Shown here piece by piece: positions 1 to 7,744 of a stretch of DNA of 64,000 bases. Each line of letters starts with the position of its first letter. The stretch's first letter is position 1. A program made the translations under genes and the position numbers. Location of the stretch: the NCBI GenBank assembly GCA_037139095.1, contig JBAXHD010000003.1:50104-114103 (forward strand), written 5' to 3'. This DNA comes from WLMZ01 sp037139095. Its GTDB lineage: Bacteria > Actinomycetota > Acidimicrobiia > Acidimicrobiales > Ilumatobacteraceae. The notes beneath the pieces were generated by a model that was not told where the DNA came from, ran no database searches, and saw nothing but the letters and a program-made list of their open reading frames with translations.

Positions 1-89
1 TGCAGACCGCCGACAAGACCTTTGGTCTTGAGACAATGTGCGTCGGTGGCGGCCAGGGCATGGCAATGATCATCGAGCGCCTCAGCTGA
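1..89 (+). CDS. Acetyl-CoA acetyltransferase (thiolase), C-terminal end only
   Basis: The window opens inside a gene. Reading from base 3 gives a 28-residue tail containing ETMCVGGGQGMAMIIERL and then TGA at 87-89. CxGGGxGxAxxxE is the C-terminal active-site loop of thiolases, where the Cys acts as the proton-transferring base in thiolytic cleavage or condensation of acyl-CoA. The rest of the enzyme lies upstream of the window, so substrate preference (degradative or biosynthetic thiolase) cannot be judged. The family call is secure from this signature even though the fragment is short. Confidence 0.88.
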   Translation, partial: QTADKTFGLETMCVGGGQGMAMIIERLS

Positions 90-652
90 CCAATCGAAGA
101 ACCCGCCGTCAGCGACTCTTTGTTGTAGTTGTCGCTTTCTGCTGTCTCTTTCCAAACTTCATGTTCGGGCCGCCTGGCTCGCTGTCGCTCTCGGGTGACA
201 ACGAGCCAGTGCCGGCCGGTCCATGGCCTGCACCGTCGCAACGTCAGCCTCAATGGAGTCTGAACAGCGACGGTGTTCCATTTTTCAGCGGTCGCCCGGC
301 GTGCTCGTTGCGCTACGCCAACATCATCGCCAACCAGTTCGCACGTGATGGGGCCGATGAAGCCACGCAGCAGTGGGCCGTGTATATCGCGTCACGCGAA
401 ACCGGTTGTACGTACAACACGGTCACCGTCAACGAACGCACTCGCGATGACTCACACTGTGCATTTCAGCTCAACGTGCTGTCGGGAACTTTTGCGCCCA
501 CTGGCGAGCTCGGACGGCACGGCTGGACTCCGGCCAAGGTGCGCAGGTCAATGCATAACTGCGCCGATGCCGCAAGCGATCTGTGGGTGTCGTGTGGTCG
601 TGGACCATGGACCCCGCCGTATTCGTGTCGGCCGCCCACCATCGGCGCCTAG
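38..652 (+). CDS. Exported lysozyme/transglycosylase-like protein
   Basis: 204 residues. A basic N-terminus is followed by a hydrophobic segment (about residues 27-45) that would act as signal peptide or anchor. Residues 85-200 resemble a soluble lytic transglycosylase/lysozyme fold: an ASRETGC segment with the candidate catalytic Glu, then CAFQLN (compare the usual GxFQIN), and a C-terminal NCxxAA...LW..CG..PW pattern with several cysteines that could form disulphides. Predicted role: peptidoglycan cleavage outside the membrane. The only ATG that retains the hydrophobic segment is at 38, which overlaps the thiolase end by 52 bases; this start is uncertain. It converges with the serine hydrolase gene, overlapping its end by 4 bases. 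Confidence 0.6.
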   Translation: MRRWRPGHGNDHRAPQLTNRRTRRQRLFVVVVAFCCLFPNFMFGPPGSLSLSGDNEPVPAGPWPAPSQRQPQWSLNSDGVPFFSGRPACSLRYANIIANQFARDGADEATQQWAVYIASRETGCTYNTVTVNERTRDDSHCAFQLNVLSGTFAPTGELGRHGWTPAKVRRSMHNCADAASDLWVSCGRGPWTPPYSCRPPTIGA

Positions 653-1476
653 GGCCAAGCGCTCGCTGACGCAATCACGGCGTTGCTGAACTCGGGCCAC
701 AATCTCAGTGCTTCGGTGCGCCACTCGTCGAACGGCCGGTCGGTCAACGCAACCACGCCAATACCAGCCGCTGGGTCGACCCACATCATGGTGCCTGCGC
801 CGCCGAAGTGACCAAAGGTTGCGGCGCTATTGGCCGACCCCATCCAGTGCGGCGACTTAGCGCCGTGGATCTCAACGCCAAGGCCCCATGGGCACGGCCG
901 AAAGCTGCCGACGCCTGGCACCACGCCAGCGAGTTCGGCGAATTGGGGCGTTGTTGCCTGCTGCACGGTGGACGCTGCCAGCAACGTGGGGTGCATCATC
1001 TCGGTGATGAACCGCACCATGTCGTTCACCGTGCTCCAGATGCCGTAGGCGGGGGAGCCGTGCAGCTGCGTGTCGGCCATGCCGAGTGGCTGCAATATCG
1101 CTTCGCTGAGATAGTCGCCGAATGGCATACCCGTGGCTTCGCCCAGTGTGTCGGCGGCGAGCTCGATACCGGTGTTCGAGTAGATGCGGTTGCGTCCGGG
1201 TGGGGTAATTGGGTCCACACCATCGAAGGCATATCCGCCCGCATGGCTCAGCAGATGGCGCATGGTGCAGCCGGGTTGGCCCGCCGGTGATTCGAGGCTC
1301 AGCGAGCCTTCCTCTACGGCCACCAACATCGCCCAAACGCTTACCACTTTGGCGAGCGACGCCAACCGAAAGAGGTGGGTTGCGTCGCCATGCACAGCAA
1401 TTGAGCCGTCGAAGCGAACCGTGGCCGCAGCCGCGTGGTTCACTGGCCAACTGTCGATGAGTGACAGCGGCCCCAC
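649..1476 (-). CDS. Beta-lactamase-family serine hydrolase (class C / esterase type)
   Basis: 275 residues starting at GTG 1476. Family motifs are visible: SLAK at residues 40-43 (SxxK nucleophile), a YSN motif in NRIYSNTG, and HFGGAG near the C-terminus replacing KTG, as in class C-like esterases and D-aminopeptidases. There is no obvious signal peptide, so a cytoplasmic esterase or peptidase is likelier than a resistance enzyme. It begins 8 bases after the DAHP synthase stop and is probably co-transcribed with it and the sigma factor gene. The substrate cannot be inferred from sequence alone. Confidence 0.8.
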   Translation of the reverse strand: MGPLSLIDSWPVNHAAAATVRFDGSIAVHGDATHLFRLASLAKVVSVWAMLVAVEEGSLSLESPAGQPGCTMRHLLSHAGGYAFDGVDPITPPGRNRIYSNTGIELAADTLGEATGMPFGDYLSEAILQPLGMADTQLHGSPAYGIWSTVNDMVRFITEMMHPTLLAASTVQQATTPQFAELAGVVPGVGSFRPCPWGLGVEIHGAKSPHWMGSANSAATFGHFGGAGTMMWVDPAAGIGVVALTDRPFDEWRTEALRLWPEFSNAVIASASAWP

Positions 1477-1484
1477 AGCAGCGC

Positions 1485-2840
1485 TCAGGCGAGACCGCTG
1501 CTGCTGATCAAGCCAGCAGTGCGGAAGGCCAGATCGAGGCTCTGGCGGCCATTAAGGCGGGGATCGCACACGGTCTGATACCGGTCGTCGAGCTGCGAGT
1601 CGAGAATGTTGTCGGCGCCACCAATGCATTCGGTGACATCGTCGCCAGTGAGTTCAACATGGATGCCGCCGGGCCATGTGCCTTCGGCAGCGTGCGCTCG
1701 CACAAAGCCGCCAATTTCGGCGCATACCTGATCGAAGTCGCGAGTCTTGCGGCCACTCGCAGCGGTGTACGTGTTGGCGTGCATTGGATCGCAGGCCCAA
1801 ACCACGGGGTGATCGGCGTCGCGAACAGCGCGGAGCAGGGGTCGCAATTTGTCTTCAACCTGGTTGGCGCCCATGCGTGTAATCAGGGTGATGCGGCCAG
1901 GAATGCGTGACGGGTTGAGCGCCTGACACAGTTCGAGCACGAAATCGGCGTCGGTTGTTGGCCCAATCTTGCAGCCGATTGGGTTGCCGACGCCACGAAG
2001 GAACTCGATGTGGGCTCCGTCGAGTTGCCGGGTGCGCTCACCAATCCAGAGCATGTGTGCCGAACAGTCGTACCAAGCGCCGGTCAGTGAGTCTTGCCGA
2101 GTGAGCGCTTCTTCGTAGCCAAGCAGCAATGCCTCGTGGCTGGTATAAAAGTCCACCTGATGTAACTGGCTGTTCGACTCGGTGTCTACCCCGCAGGCAC
2201 GCATGAAACGCAGCGCCCGATCGATCTCGCTGGCCAACTGGTCATACTTTTGGCCCTCGGGGCTGCTGGCCACGAACTCTTGGGTCCATGCGTGCACTCG
2301 GTTGAGGTCGGCAAAGCCACCTTTGACGAAAGCGCGGACGAGGTTCAGCGTTGAGGCGCTTTGGTTGTATGCCTGTACCAAACGAGCAGGGTCGGGGCGA
2401 CGGGCTTCGGCCGATGGGTGCTCAGAATTGACAATGTGACCACGAAAGCTGGGCAGGTCTACATCGCCGACTCGCTCAAATGGTGACGAGCGAGGCTTGG
2501 CGAACTGACCCGCCATGCGGCCCACCTTGACCACGGGCACGCCGAGCGAATAGGTGAGCACCACGGCCATCTGCAAGATGACCCGCAACTTCTCGCGGAT
2601 GTTTACCGCAGAGAAGTCGTCGAAGCTCTCGGCGCAGTCGCCGGCTTGCAGTAAAAATGCGTTGCCGGCGGCCACGTGGCCAAGCGCAGTCTGCAAACTG
2701 CGAGCCTCACCAGCGAATACCAGTGGGGGATAGCTCGAGATTTGCTTGAGCGCGCCTTGGAGCAGCGCGTCGTCGGGCCATTCAGGCTGCTGTGCTGCCG
2801 GAAATGACTGCCAAGAAGAAGGTGTCCACGTCTTGGCCAT
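1485..2840 (-). CDS. aroG: 3-deoxy-D-arabino-heptulosonate 7-phosphate synthase, class II
   Basis: 451 residues, the usual length of type II (plant/actinobacterial) DAHP synthase. It condenses phosphoenolpyruvate with erythrose 4-phosphate, the first step of the shikimate pathway. Visible motifs: QAGDCAE near residue 80 with the metal-binding Cys, VKVGRMAGQFAKPRS, GCKIGPTTDADF, RMGANQVEDKL, DPMHANT with the metal His, and HVELTGDDVTEC with the metal Glu. I chose ATG 2840 (MAKTWTPSSW) because it fits family N-termini and lies 7 bases after the sigma factor stop; longer in-frame starts would lie inside the sigma gene. Second gene of a sigma factor - aroG - serine hydrolase operon. Confidence 0.95.
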   Translation of the reverse strand: MAKTWTPSSWQSFPAAQQPEWPDDALLQGALKQISSYPPLVFAGEARSLQTALGHVAAGNAFLLQAGDCAESFDDFSAVNIREKLRVILQMAVVLTYSLGVPVVKVGRMAGQFAKPRSSPFERVGDVDLPSFRGHIVNSEHPSAEARRPDPARLVQAYNQSASTLNLVRAFVKGGFADLNRVHAWTQEFVASSPEGQKYDQLASEIDRALRFMRACGVDTESNSQLHQVDFYTSHEALLLGYEEALTRQDSLTGAWYDCSAHMLWIGERTRQLDGAHIEFLRGVGNPIGCKIGPTTDADFVLELCQALNPSRIPGRITLITRMGANQVEDKLRPLLRAVRDADHPVVWACDPMHANTYTAASGRKTRDFDQVCAEIGGFVRAHAAEGTWPGGIHVELTGDDVTECIGGADNILDSQLDDRYQTVCDPRLNGRQSLDLAFRTAGLISSSGLA

Positions 2841-2847
2841 GATGAAA

Positions 2848-3675
2848 TCAGGCTGCGAGGATGCGAACTGCGTCTTCGCGAAGACCAGCGACAGCACGGC
2901 TCACGAGGCGGCGAGCCGCTTCGGCAGTGACACCGAGGTTTTCGCCAACTTCGCGGAAGCTCTTGCGCTCGCCGTCGAGCAGGCCGAAACGGGCTTCGAC
3001 GGCGTAACGAGCACGCTTGTCAAGGGTTCCGAGCAACTCGTCAAGCAGATCGCTGTCGACCATTGCCATCACGGCGTCTTCGGGGGTGCCGTCGCCGTTG
3101 GCCATGAGATCGCCCAGGGTGGCGTCGCCGTCGTCGCCGATGGTCTTATCGAGCGATACTGGCGTGGTGAGGCGGTGCAACTCGGCATTGCCGAGGTCGA
3201 GGGTCTCGCCGTCGCCGCTGGCCTGACGCAATGCAGCGCGCAGGCTTGCCGAACGATCGCCAGGGATGCGAATGAGGCTGGCCTTTTGGTCAAGGGCACG
3301 GCCGATGGCCTGACGGATCCAGAAGGTTGCGTAGGTGCTGAACTTGAAGCCACGGCGCCAGTCGAACTTGTCGACGGCGTGCTCGAGACCCAAGTTGCCC
3401 TCTTGGATGAGGTCAAGCAGGTCCATGCCCTGGGGCAGTGGGTAGCGGCGAGCAATGCTCACCACGAGACGGAGGTTGGAGCGGATGAACCGATCCTTTG
3501 CCTTGGCGGCGGCGCTGACGGCAGCTTTGTGCTGAGCCGACTTCTCGCCGTTGGCGATACGCTCAGCTGCCTCACGGCCGGCCTCGATAGCGCGGGACAA
3601 TTCGCGCTCTTCTTCTGCGTTCAAGAGGGCAACTTTGCCGATGTCGTTGAGGTAGAGACCAATGGAGTCGTTCAT
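2848..3675 (-). CDS. RNA polymerase sigma-70 family factor (group 2-like)
   Basis: 275 residues. Region 1.2 is seen in LYLNDIGKVALLNAEEERELSRAIEAG, region 2 in SNLRLVVSIARRY...LDLIQEGNLGLEHAVDKFDWRRGFKFSTYATFWIRQAIGRAL, region 3 follows, and region 4 in the C-terminal 60 residues (SFREVGENLGVTAEAARRL). It lacks the long N-terminal extension of primary sigma factors, so it resembles group 2 (SigB/HrdD-like) factors. Region 2.4 closely resembles the principal sigma, implying recognition of TANNNT-type -10 elements. It is first in a leftward operon with DAHP synthase. A TAGACA hexamer lies 7 bases before the ATG and there is no strong Shine-Dalgarno. Confidence 0.93.
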   Translation of the reverse strand: MNDSIGLYLNDIGKVALLNAEEERELSRAIEAGREAAERIANGEKSAQHKAAVSAAAKAKDRFIRSNLRLVVSIARRYPLPQGMDLLDLIQEGNLGLEHAVDKFDWRRGFKFSTYATFWIRQAIGRALDQKASLIRIPGDRSASLRAALRQASGDGETLDLGNAELHRLTTPVSLDKTIGDDGDATLGDLMANGDGTPEDAVMAMVDSDLLDELLGTLDKRARYAVEARFGLLDGERKSFREVGENLGVTAEAARRLVSRAVAGLREDAVRILAA

Positions 3676-3975
3676 ATCAGGTTGTCTAACCGTTCTGGTT
3701 GAGTTCGCATTCCGCGGTGCGGCGTGGCAAGCGACACACCGGGTGTGTGTCTCGGGCTACGCACCCACCGAGGCAAACTTCGTCAACACGCGCAAAAAGG
3801 GCACGTCGCAACGAAATCTGCTGTCCAAGGAGGGTGTTGGGCAGATCTTGAAGAGTACTTATGTAGGGGGAAGGACAGAGTACACCATTCGTCAAGTCAT
3901 GTCATGTCAGAGTCGTGCGCCCCAGTCGGGGGTCTGGCGCAGATTCGCGACTGACTTCTTCTAGACTCGGCGATT
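3676..3975. other. Divergent intergenic region between sigma factor gene and nadD
   Basis: 300 bases without a convincing gene. The left edge must hold the promoter of the leftward sigma factor operon (GGTTAGACAACC, a short inverted repeat, lies just before its ATG on the minus strand). The right edge holds the nadD -10 hexamer. The centre shows no clear terminator or long palindrome. Confidence 0.5.
3962..3967 (+). promoter_or_regulatory. -10 hexamer TAGACT of a probable leaderless nadD promoter
   Basis: TAGACT ends 8 bases before the GTG start of nadD and no Shine-Dalgarno is present. A transcript starting at or next to the GTG would be leaderless. The -35 region is not recognisable. Confidence 0.55.
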
Positions 3976-4563
3976 GTGCCTGCCCGTATCGGATTGTTCG
4001 GTGGCACATTCGACCCCCCGCACGTCGGACACCTTGTCACGGCTGTCAATGTGCGACACGCTTTGCAACTCGATGTGGTGGTGCTGATGGTGGCCAATGT
4101 GCCCTGGCAAAAGGAATCCAGCCGCCGTATCACGCCTGCTGAGGACCGTTTTGCACTTGTTCAAGCAGCGGTAGCCGACGTGCCAGGGCTTGAGGCTGGC
4201 CGAATCGAGATCGACCTTGGCGGGCCCAGTTACACCGCCAACACGCTGGCGATTCTTGCTGATGAGAACCCGGGCGCCGATCTGTTCACCATTGTTGGTT
4301 TCGACGCTGCTGCCGGATTCACCACGTGGGAGCGCTACCACGATGTTGCGGCCCGGTCGTCGCTGGTCGTTGTCGACCGGCCCGGCGTGTCGGCCACGCT
4401 GCCCGAGCAGTTCCACTGGCATCATGTTGAGGTGCCGCACCTCGACGTGTCGAGCACCGACCTGCGCTCGCGTTTCAGCGATAGTCGCCCGCTTGACTAT
4501 TTGATTACCGAACCGGTGTTGGCGGTTATCCGCGAACGTGATCTGTATGTAGGAGCTCAATGA
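3976..4563 (+). CDS. nadD: Nicotinate-nucleotide adenylyltransferase
   Basis: 195 residues starting at GTG. Transfers AMP from ATP to nicotinate mononucleotide to give deamido-NAD in the cytoplasmic NAD pathway. The nucleotidyltransferase signature GGTFDPPHVGHL is at residues 9-20, with the catalytic His pair typical of the family, and the C-terminal substrate/ATP motif SSTDLRSR is near residue 157. Its stop overlaps the ATG of the next gene by 4 bases, so nadD, the LytR-like gene and rsfS form a translationally coupled operon, an order common in Actinobacteria. Confidence 0.95.
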   Translation: MPARIGLFGGTFDPPHVGHLVTAVNVRHALQLDVVVLMVANVPWQKESSRRITPAEDRFALVQAAVADVPGLEAGRIEIDLGGPSYTANTLAILADENPGADLFTIVGFDAAAGFTTWERYHDVAARSSLVVVDRPGVSATLPEQFHWHHVEVPHLDVSSTDLRSRFSDSRPLDYLITEPVLAVIRERDLYVGAQ

Positions 4564-5867
4564 CGGCCTTGGATTCTCGTCGACGTATGCGAACCCTCGC
4601 TGCGGCCATGGCTGGCGTGGTCGTGTTGGGCGCTGCTCCGGTGCTGGGCTACTTCGGCGCCGATGTGCTGCGCAACTCAAAGGCTGGCACCGAGGCCGCC
4701 ACGATCCCTGAGGTGCCCTTCCCATCAACCCCAACGGCTGTGTTGGCGGTGGTCAACGACCAACAAGATGTCACTGCCTTGGCTGTGATGATTCTGGCCC
4801 CCGGAACAGGTCGTGGCGGCACGCTGGTGTCGTTCCCCACGAATGCTTCGCGGGCGCAGACCCTGAATGACGTCAACGTGCCGGTGGCCGCCAGTTTTGT
4901 AACGGGTGGCGCCGACGGGCTACTCGGTGATGTTGAGTCGCTCAGCAGTGTGACCCTCAACTTCAATGCGATCGCTACCGAGGCCGATCTCGCCGCGTTG
5001 CTTGGGCCGGTCGGGTCACTGCCGGTCACCTTTCCGAATCCAGTCGTCAAGACCGATGCAGAGGGCGCCGGAACAACGTTGTTTCCGGCTGGCCCGGCCA
5101 CGCTGTCGGCGGCGCAGGCAGCAAGTGTGCTCACGGCTGCCGATCCCACCCAGCCCGAGAGGGGGCGCCTCGCCAACGTGCGCTCGGTGTGGACAGCGCT
5201 CGCAGCCACAGTGGGGCCTGGCCTTGCCGCAGAGAACCCCACCGCTGCAGCGCCGAAGAACTTCACTGAGTTCCTTGCCCATTTCTTGGCAGGGCCGGTG
5301 CAGGTCTACAACGACCTCAACACCGTGCCACTCACGGGTGCTGCGAATCCGAAGCATCTTGACGTGGGCAGTCTTGATCGCTCGTCGGTAGTGGTCGTGA
5401 TGGCCTCAGTGGCGCCGGGTGCGATGATCGCCCCGAATCCAAACCTGAGCTTTCGCATCGAGAACGGTCTCACCGATGCCGACGTGGCCGCCGCTGGCCT
5501 CAGTGGCTATACCAGTGCCTCGCTGAGTCGCGACATCATTGCCCGGCTGATCTTCCTGCAGAGCAACGTCGTTTCGGTTTCCTCCGAAATCGCCACGTTG
5601 CCCACGAAAGTGGTGCCCGACAAGACCATCGTGTTTACGCTCAACGACGTGCAGCCGGCTGAGGAGAAAGACTTCATTGCTCTGTACGGTCCGGTTGAGT
5701 TCCGTCGGCCAACTGTGGTGTATCCGCTGGTCGATATCACGGTGGTTATCGGACGCAGCTATCTCGCTGAGGTGAAGAAAAATCTTGAAGCCTCAGCATC
5801 TGGATCTGCCCCCGGTGGCACAGCCACCACGGTTGTCGACCCATCCGCCGCTACGGTGTCTTCCTGA
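4560..5867 (+). CDS. Degenerate LytR/CpsA/Psr-like exported protein
   Basis: 435 residues. N-terminal membrane anchor (about residues 12-34, AAAMAGVVVLGAAPVLGYFGADV), then an extracytoplasmic region. The position between nadD and rsfS is where Actinobacteria often carry a lytR-family gene, and the layout of the first half (TLVSFPTNAS..., a GG-containing turn, a long helix before PERGRLANVRSVWTAL) parallels LCP ligases. The arginines and acidic residues that bind polyprenyl pyrophosphate in active LCP enzymes are not seen: the usual S-x-P-R-D becomes SFPTNA. It may be a non-catalytic partner in cell-wall polymer attachment. Thr/Ser/Ala-rich C-terminus. Coupled to nadD (ATGA overlap), with an AGGAG ribosome site upstream. 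Confidence 0.6.
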   Translation: MTALDSRRRMRTLAAAMAGVVVLGAAPVLGYFGADVLRNSKAGTEAATIPEVPFPSTPTAVLAVVNDQQDVTALAVMILAPGTGRGGTLVSFPTNASRAQTLNDVNVPVAASFVTGGADGLLGDVESLSSVTLNFNAIATEADLAALLGPVGSLPVTFPNPVVKTDAEGAGTTLFPAGPATLSAAQAASVLTAADPTQPERGRLANVRSVWTALAATVGPGLAAENPTAAAPKNFTEFLAHFLAGPVQVYNDLNTVPLTGAANPKHLDVGSLDRSSVVVVMASVAPGAMIAPNPNLSFRIENGLTDADVAAAGLSGYTSASLSRDIIARLIFLQSNVVSVSSEIATLPTKVVPDKTIVFTLNDVQPAEEKDFIALYGPVEFRRPTVVYPLVDITVVIGRSYLAEVKKNLEASASGSAPGGTATTVVDPSAATVSS

Positions 5868-5868
5868 T

Positions 5869-6255
5869 ATGACTGCTGACCTGAGCTCCGAAGATCTGGC
5901 CATCGTTGCGGCCCGCGCCGCCGACGACAAAATGGCTACCGACACCTTGGTGCTCGAGGTGGGTCCGATTCTGGCCATCACCGAGTTTTTCGTGATCACC
6001 AGTGCCTCGAACCGGCGTCTGGTGCGTGCTGTGGCCGACGAGGTTGAGGCCAAGGTGCGTGAGGCTTCGGGTCGGTCACCGCTTCGTGTTGAGGGTGCTC
6101 GAGAGCAGCAGTGGGTGCTCATCGACTACGGCGATGTGGTTGTGCACGTGTTCAGCGACGAGACCCGATCGTTCTACGAGATCGAGCGTTTGTATCGAGA
6201 TGCGCCGATCGTTGAGTGGATCGATCCGGCGCTGGCTGCCAAAGCCACGAGCTGA
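5869..6255 (+). CDS. rsfS: Ribosome silencing factor RsfS (Iojap/RsfS/YbeB family)
   Basis: 128 residues. RsfS binds ribosomal protein L14 and blocks joining of subunits when nutrients are short. Family pattern: an N-terminal helix (SEDLAIVAARAADDKMATD), then ILAITEFFVITSASNRRLVRAVADEVE, EGAREQQWVLIDYGDVVVHVF and FYEIERLY. ATG 5869 begins one base after the stop of the LytR-like gene and gives the normal family length. Third gene of the nadD operon. Confidence 0.95.
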   Translation: MTADLSSEDLAIVAARAADDKMATDTLVLEVGPILAITEFFVITSASNRRLVRAVADEVEAKVREASGRSPLRVEGAREQQWVLIDYGDVVVHVFSDETRSFYEIERLYRDAPIVEWIDPALAAKATS

Positions 6256-6330
6256 TTCGGGGTCGCAGCGGCGCCGTGACCGACGGCACGATCGCTGATA
6301 GGGATAGGTCGGCTATGGTCTATCACTGTT

Positions 6331-6909
6331 ATGAATATGCTCCTGTCAGGACCCTTCGACACCGCTGAATTGCCGCGCATCGCGCCGGCGCCAGTAACGG
6401 TGACGGTCTCTCGCATGGTGGAGCCCGGTCGCGAACACGAGTTCAGCCAATGGGCTGAGACGATGGTTCAGCGGGCGAACGCATTCCCGGGCAGCCTTGG
6501 CGGCGGCGTGTTGGCGCCAGGTCCAGACGGCGGCGAGTTCCAGATTGTGTTCCGTTTTGTCGACGGCCTGGCACTGCGCTTGTGGGAGCGTTCGCCGCAG
6601 CGTGCAGTGCTGTTGGCCGAAGCTGATCGGTTTGTCACGGGCGAACGGGTGCACCGCACCGTTGGTGTTGAGGAATGGTTCGACCTGCCGTCGCGGTCAG
6701 AGCCGGCTCGTCCGCTGTGGCGTCGCATTGTCACTGACGTGGCATGGGTGTACCCAGTAGCGCTGCTCGCCTCGCTGTTTGTGGCGCCGTTACTTGCGCG
6801 TTTGCCGGTGAGCGCACGCACGTTGTTGTCGGCAGCACTGGTCACCATGGTGATGCGTTTGGCCGTTGGGCCGGTGCGATCTCGGCTTCGGTCTCGTCGT
6901 CGGCTCTAA
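6331..6909 (+). CDS. Membrane-anchored antibiotic-biosynthesis-monooxygenase (ABM)-like protein
   Basis: 192 residues. Residues 20-110 match the dimeric alpha+beta barrel ABM pattern: VTVTVSRMVEPGREHEFSQWAETMVQRANAFPG...FQIVFRFVDGLALRLWERS...ADRFV. The last third has two hydrophobic segments (about 138-155 and 162-178) and a very basic tail, so the domain is tethered to the membrane. ABM domains include cofactor-free monooxygenases but many have no known activity, and the substrate is not predictable here. A second possible ATG lies 6 bases further on. Stands alone between rsfS and tRNA-Ala. Confidence 0.7.
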   Translation: MNMLLSGPFDTAELPRIAPAPVTVTVSRMVEPGREHEFSQWAETMVQRANAFPGSLGGGVLAPGPDGGEFQIVFRFVDGLALRLWERSPQRAVLLAEADRFVTGERVHRTVGVEEWFDLPSRSEPARPLWRRIVTDVAWVYPVALLASLFVAPLLARLPVSARTLLSAALVTMVMRLAVGPVRSRLRSRRRL

Positions 6910-6972
6910 GGAATCTCTCGCTGTCGCGTTTGTACCTTGCATGTCGCGCTGGTATCTTCATCTTCCCGATTC

Positions 6973-7045
6973 GGGGCTGTAGCTCAGTTGGCAGAGCACT
7001 TCCATGGCATGGAAGGGGTCAGGGGTTCGATTCCCCTCAGCTCCA
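6973..7045 (+). tRNA. tRNA-Ala (anticodon GGC)
   Basis: 73-base cloverleaf. The acceptor GGGGCTG pairs with CAGCTCC; D-arm GTAGCTCAGTTGGCAGAGC; anticodon stem CTTCC/GGAAG with loop ATGGCAT giving anticodon GGC; T-arm AGGGGTTCGATTCCCCT. Discriminator A at 7045. The CCA end is not encoded. It reads GCC/GCU alanine codons. Confidence 0.95.
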
Positions 7046-7109
7046 CAATTGCATTTGTCGTTGCGGTTGCGTGCGTCCCGTGGCTTGACCCTGAGCCAGG
7101 TTGATCTCG

Positions 7110-7115
7110 TACCAT
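7110..7115 (+). promoter_or_regulatory. -10 hexamer TACCAT of a probable leaderless promoter
   Basis: TACCAT is 6 bases before GTG 7122, matching a transcript that begins at the start codon. TTGACC lies 19 bases further upstream and could be the -35. Confidence 0.5.
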
Positions 7116-7121
7116 CTTGGC

Positions 7122-7718
7122 GTGGACATCTTGAATCGAATACTGCCGTGGGATGGCTGGGGCGGCCGGGTGATGGCGACGGTTATGGCTCGGGGCAACG
7201 CAGACATGGAGATCGCAGCCGTTGAGCTGGCGAACCCAAGATCTGACGCCAATGTCGTGATGATTGGTTGCGGACCGGGTGTCGGTGTGGTCGCAGGTGC
7301 TCGTCGCACGCCGAACGGAATGGTGATCGGTCTCGACCCGTCGGCGGTGATGGTCGAACGGACCCGCACTCGGACTCGCCGAGCGCGAGTCGAGCACCTC
7401 ACGAGGGTCGAGCAGGCTGCGGCAGAGTTGCTCCCAGTGCCAGATCGTTCGCAAGATGCCGTGGTCAGTGTGAACAACATTCAACTGTGGAAAGACCGGG
7501 CTGTCGGCCTCGACGAATGCGTTCGCGTCCTCGCTCCCGGAGGCGTGGTGGTCGTGCTTCTGCACACGTGGGCTATCCCCGACGCCGTACCCGATGATGA
7601 GTGGGTCGCACAGTTGAGTGTCGACCTGTCGGCCCGTGACCTGAGGGTGGATCCAGCGCAGACCCGCCGCTTTCGATCCGGCCCCGCCATGGTTCTTATC
7701 GCAAGATCTGTGGGGTAG
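7122..7718 (+). CDS. SAM-dependent class I methyltransferase
   Basis: 198 residues from GTG 7122. The Rossmann methyltransferase pattern is clear: VVMIGCGPGVGVVAGA (motif I, the SAM-binding Gly loop) near residue 46, GLDPSAVMVERTR (acidic end of strand 2), AAAELLPVPDRSQDAVVSVNNIQLW (motif IV) and ECVRVLAPGGVVVVLLHTW (post-motif). This is the UbiE/Methyltransf_11 layout. The substrate is unknown. An upstream TTG at 7101 is possible, but the GTG is preceded by a well-placed TACCAT hexamer. It converges with the monooxygenase gene. Confidence 0.85.
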   Translation: MDILNRILPWDGWGGRVMATVMARGNADMEIAAVELANPRSDANVVMIGCGPGVGVVAGARRTPNGMVIGLDPSAVMVERTRTRTRRARVEHLTRVEQAAAELLPVPDRSQDAVVSVNNIQLWKDRAVGLDECVRVLAPGGVVVVLLHTWAIPDAVPDDEWVAQLSVDLSARDLRVDPAQTRRFRSGPAMVLIARSVG

Positions 7719-7744
7719 CTGCCGCAACACGCCGTGCTCGCGGG

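Noticed and set aside
649..1476. Beta-lactam resistance gene
   Set aside because: The protein has no signal peptide and the HFGGAG motif is that of esterase-like class C relatives; it is in an operon with aroG.
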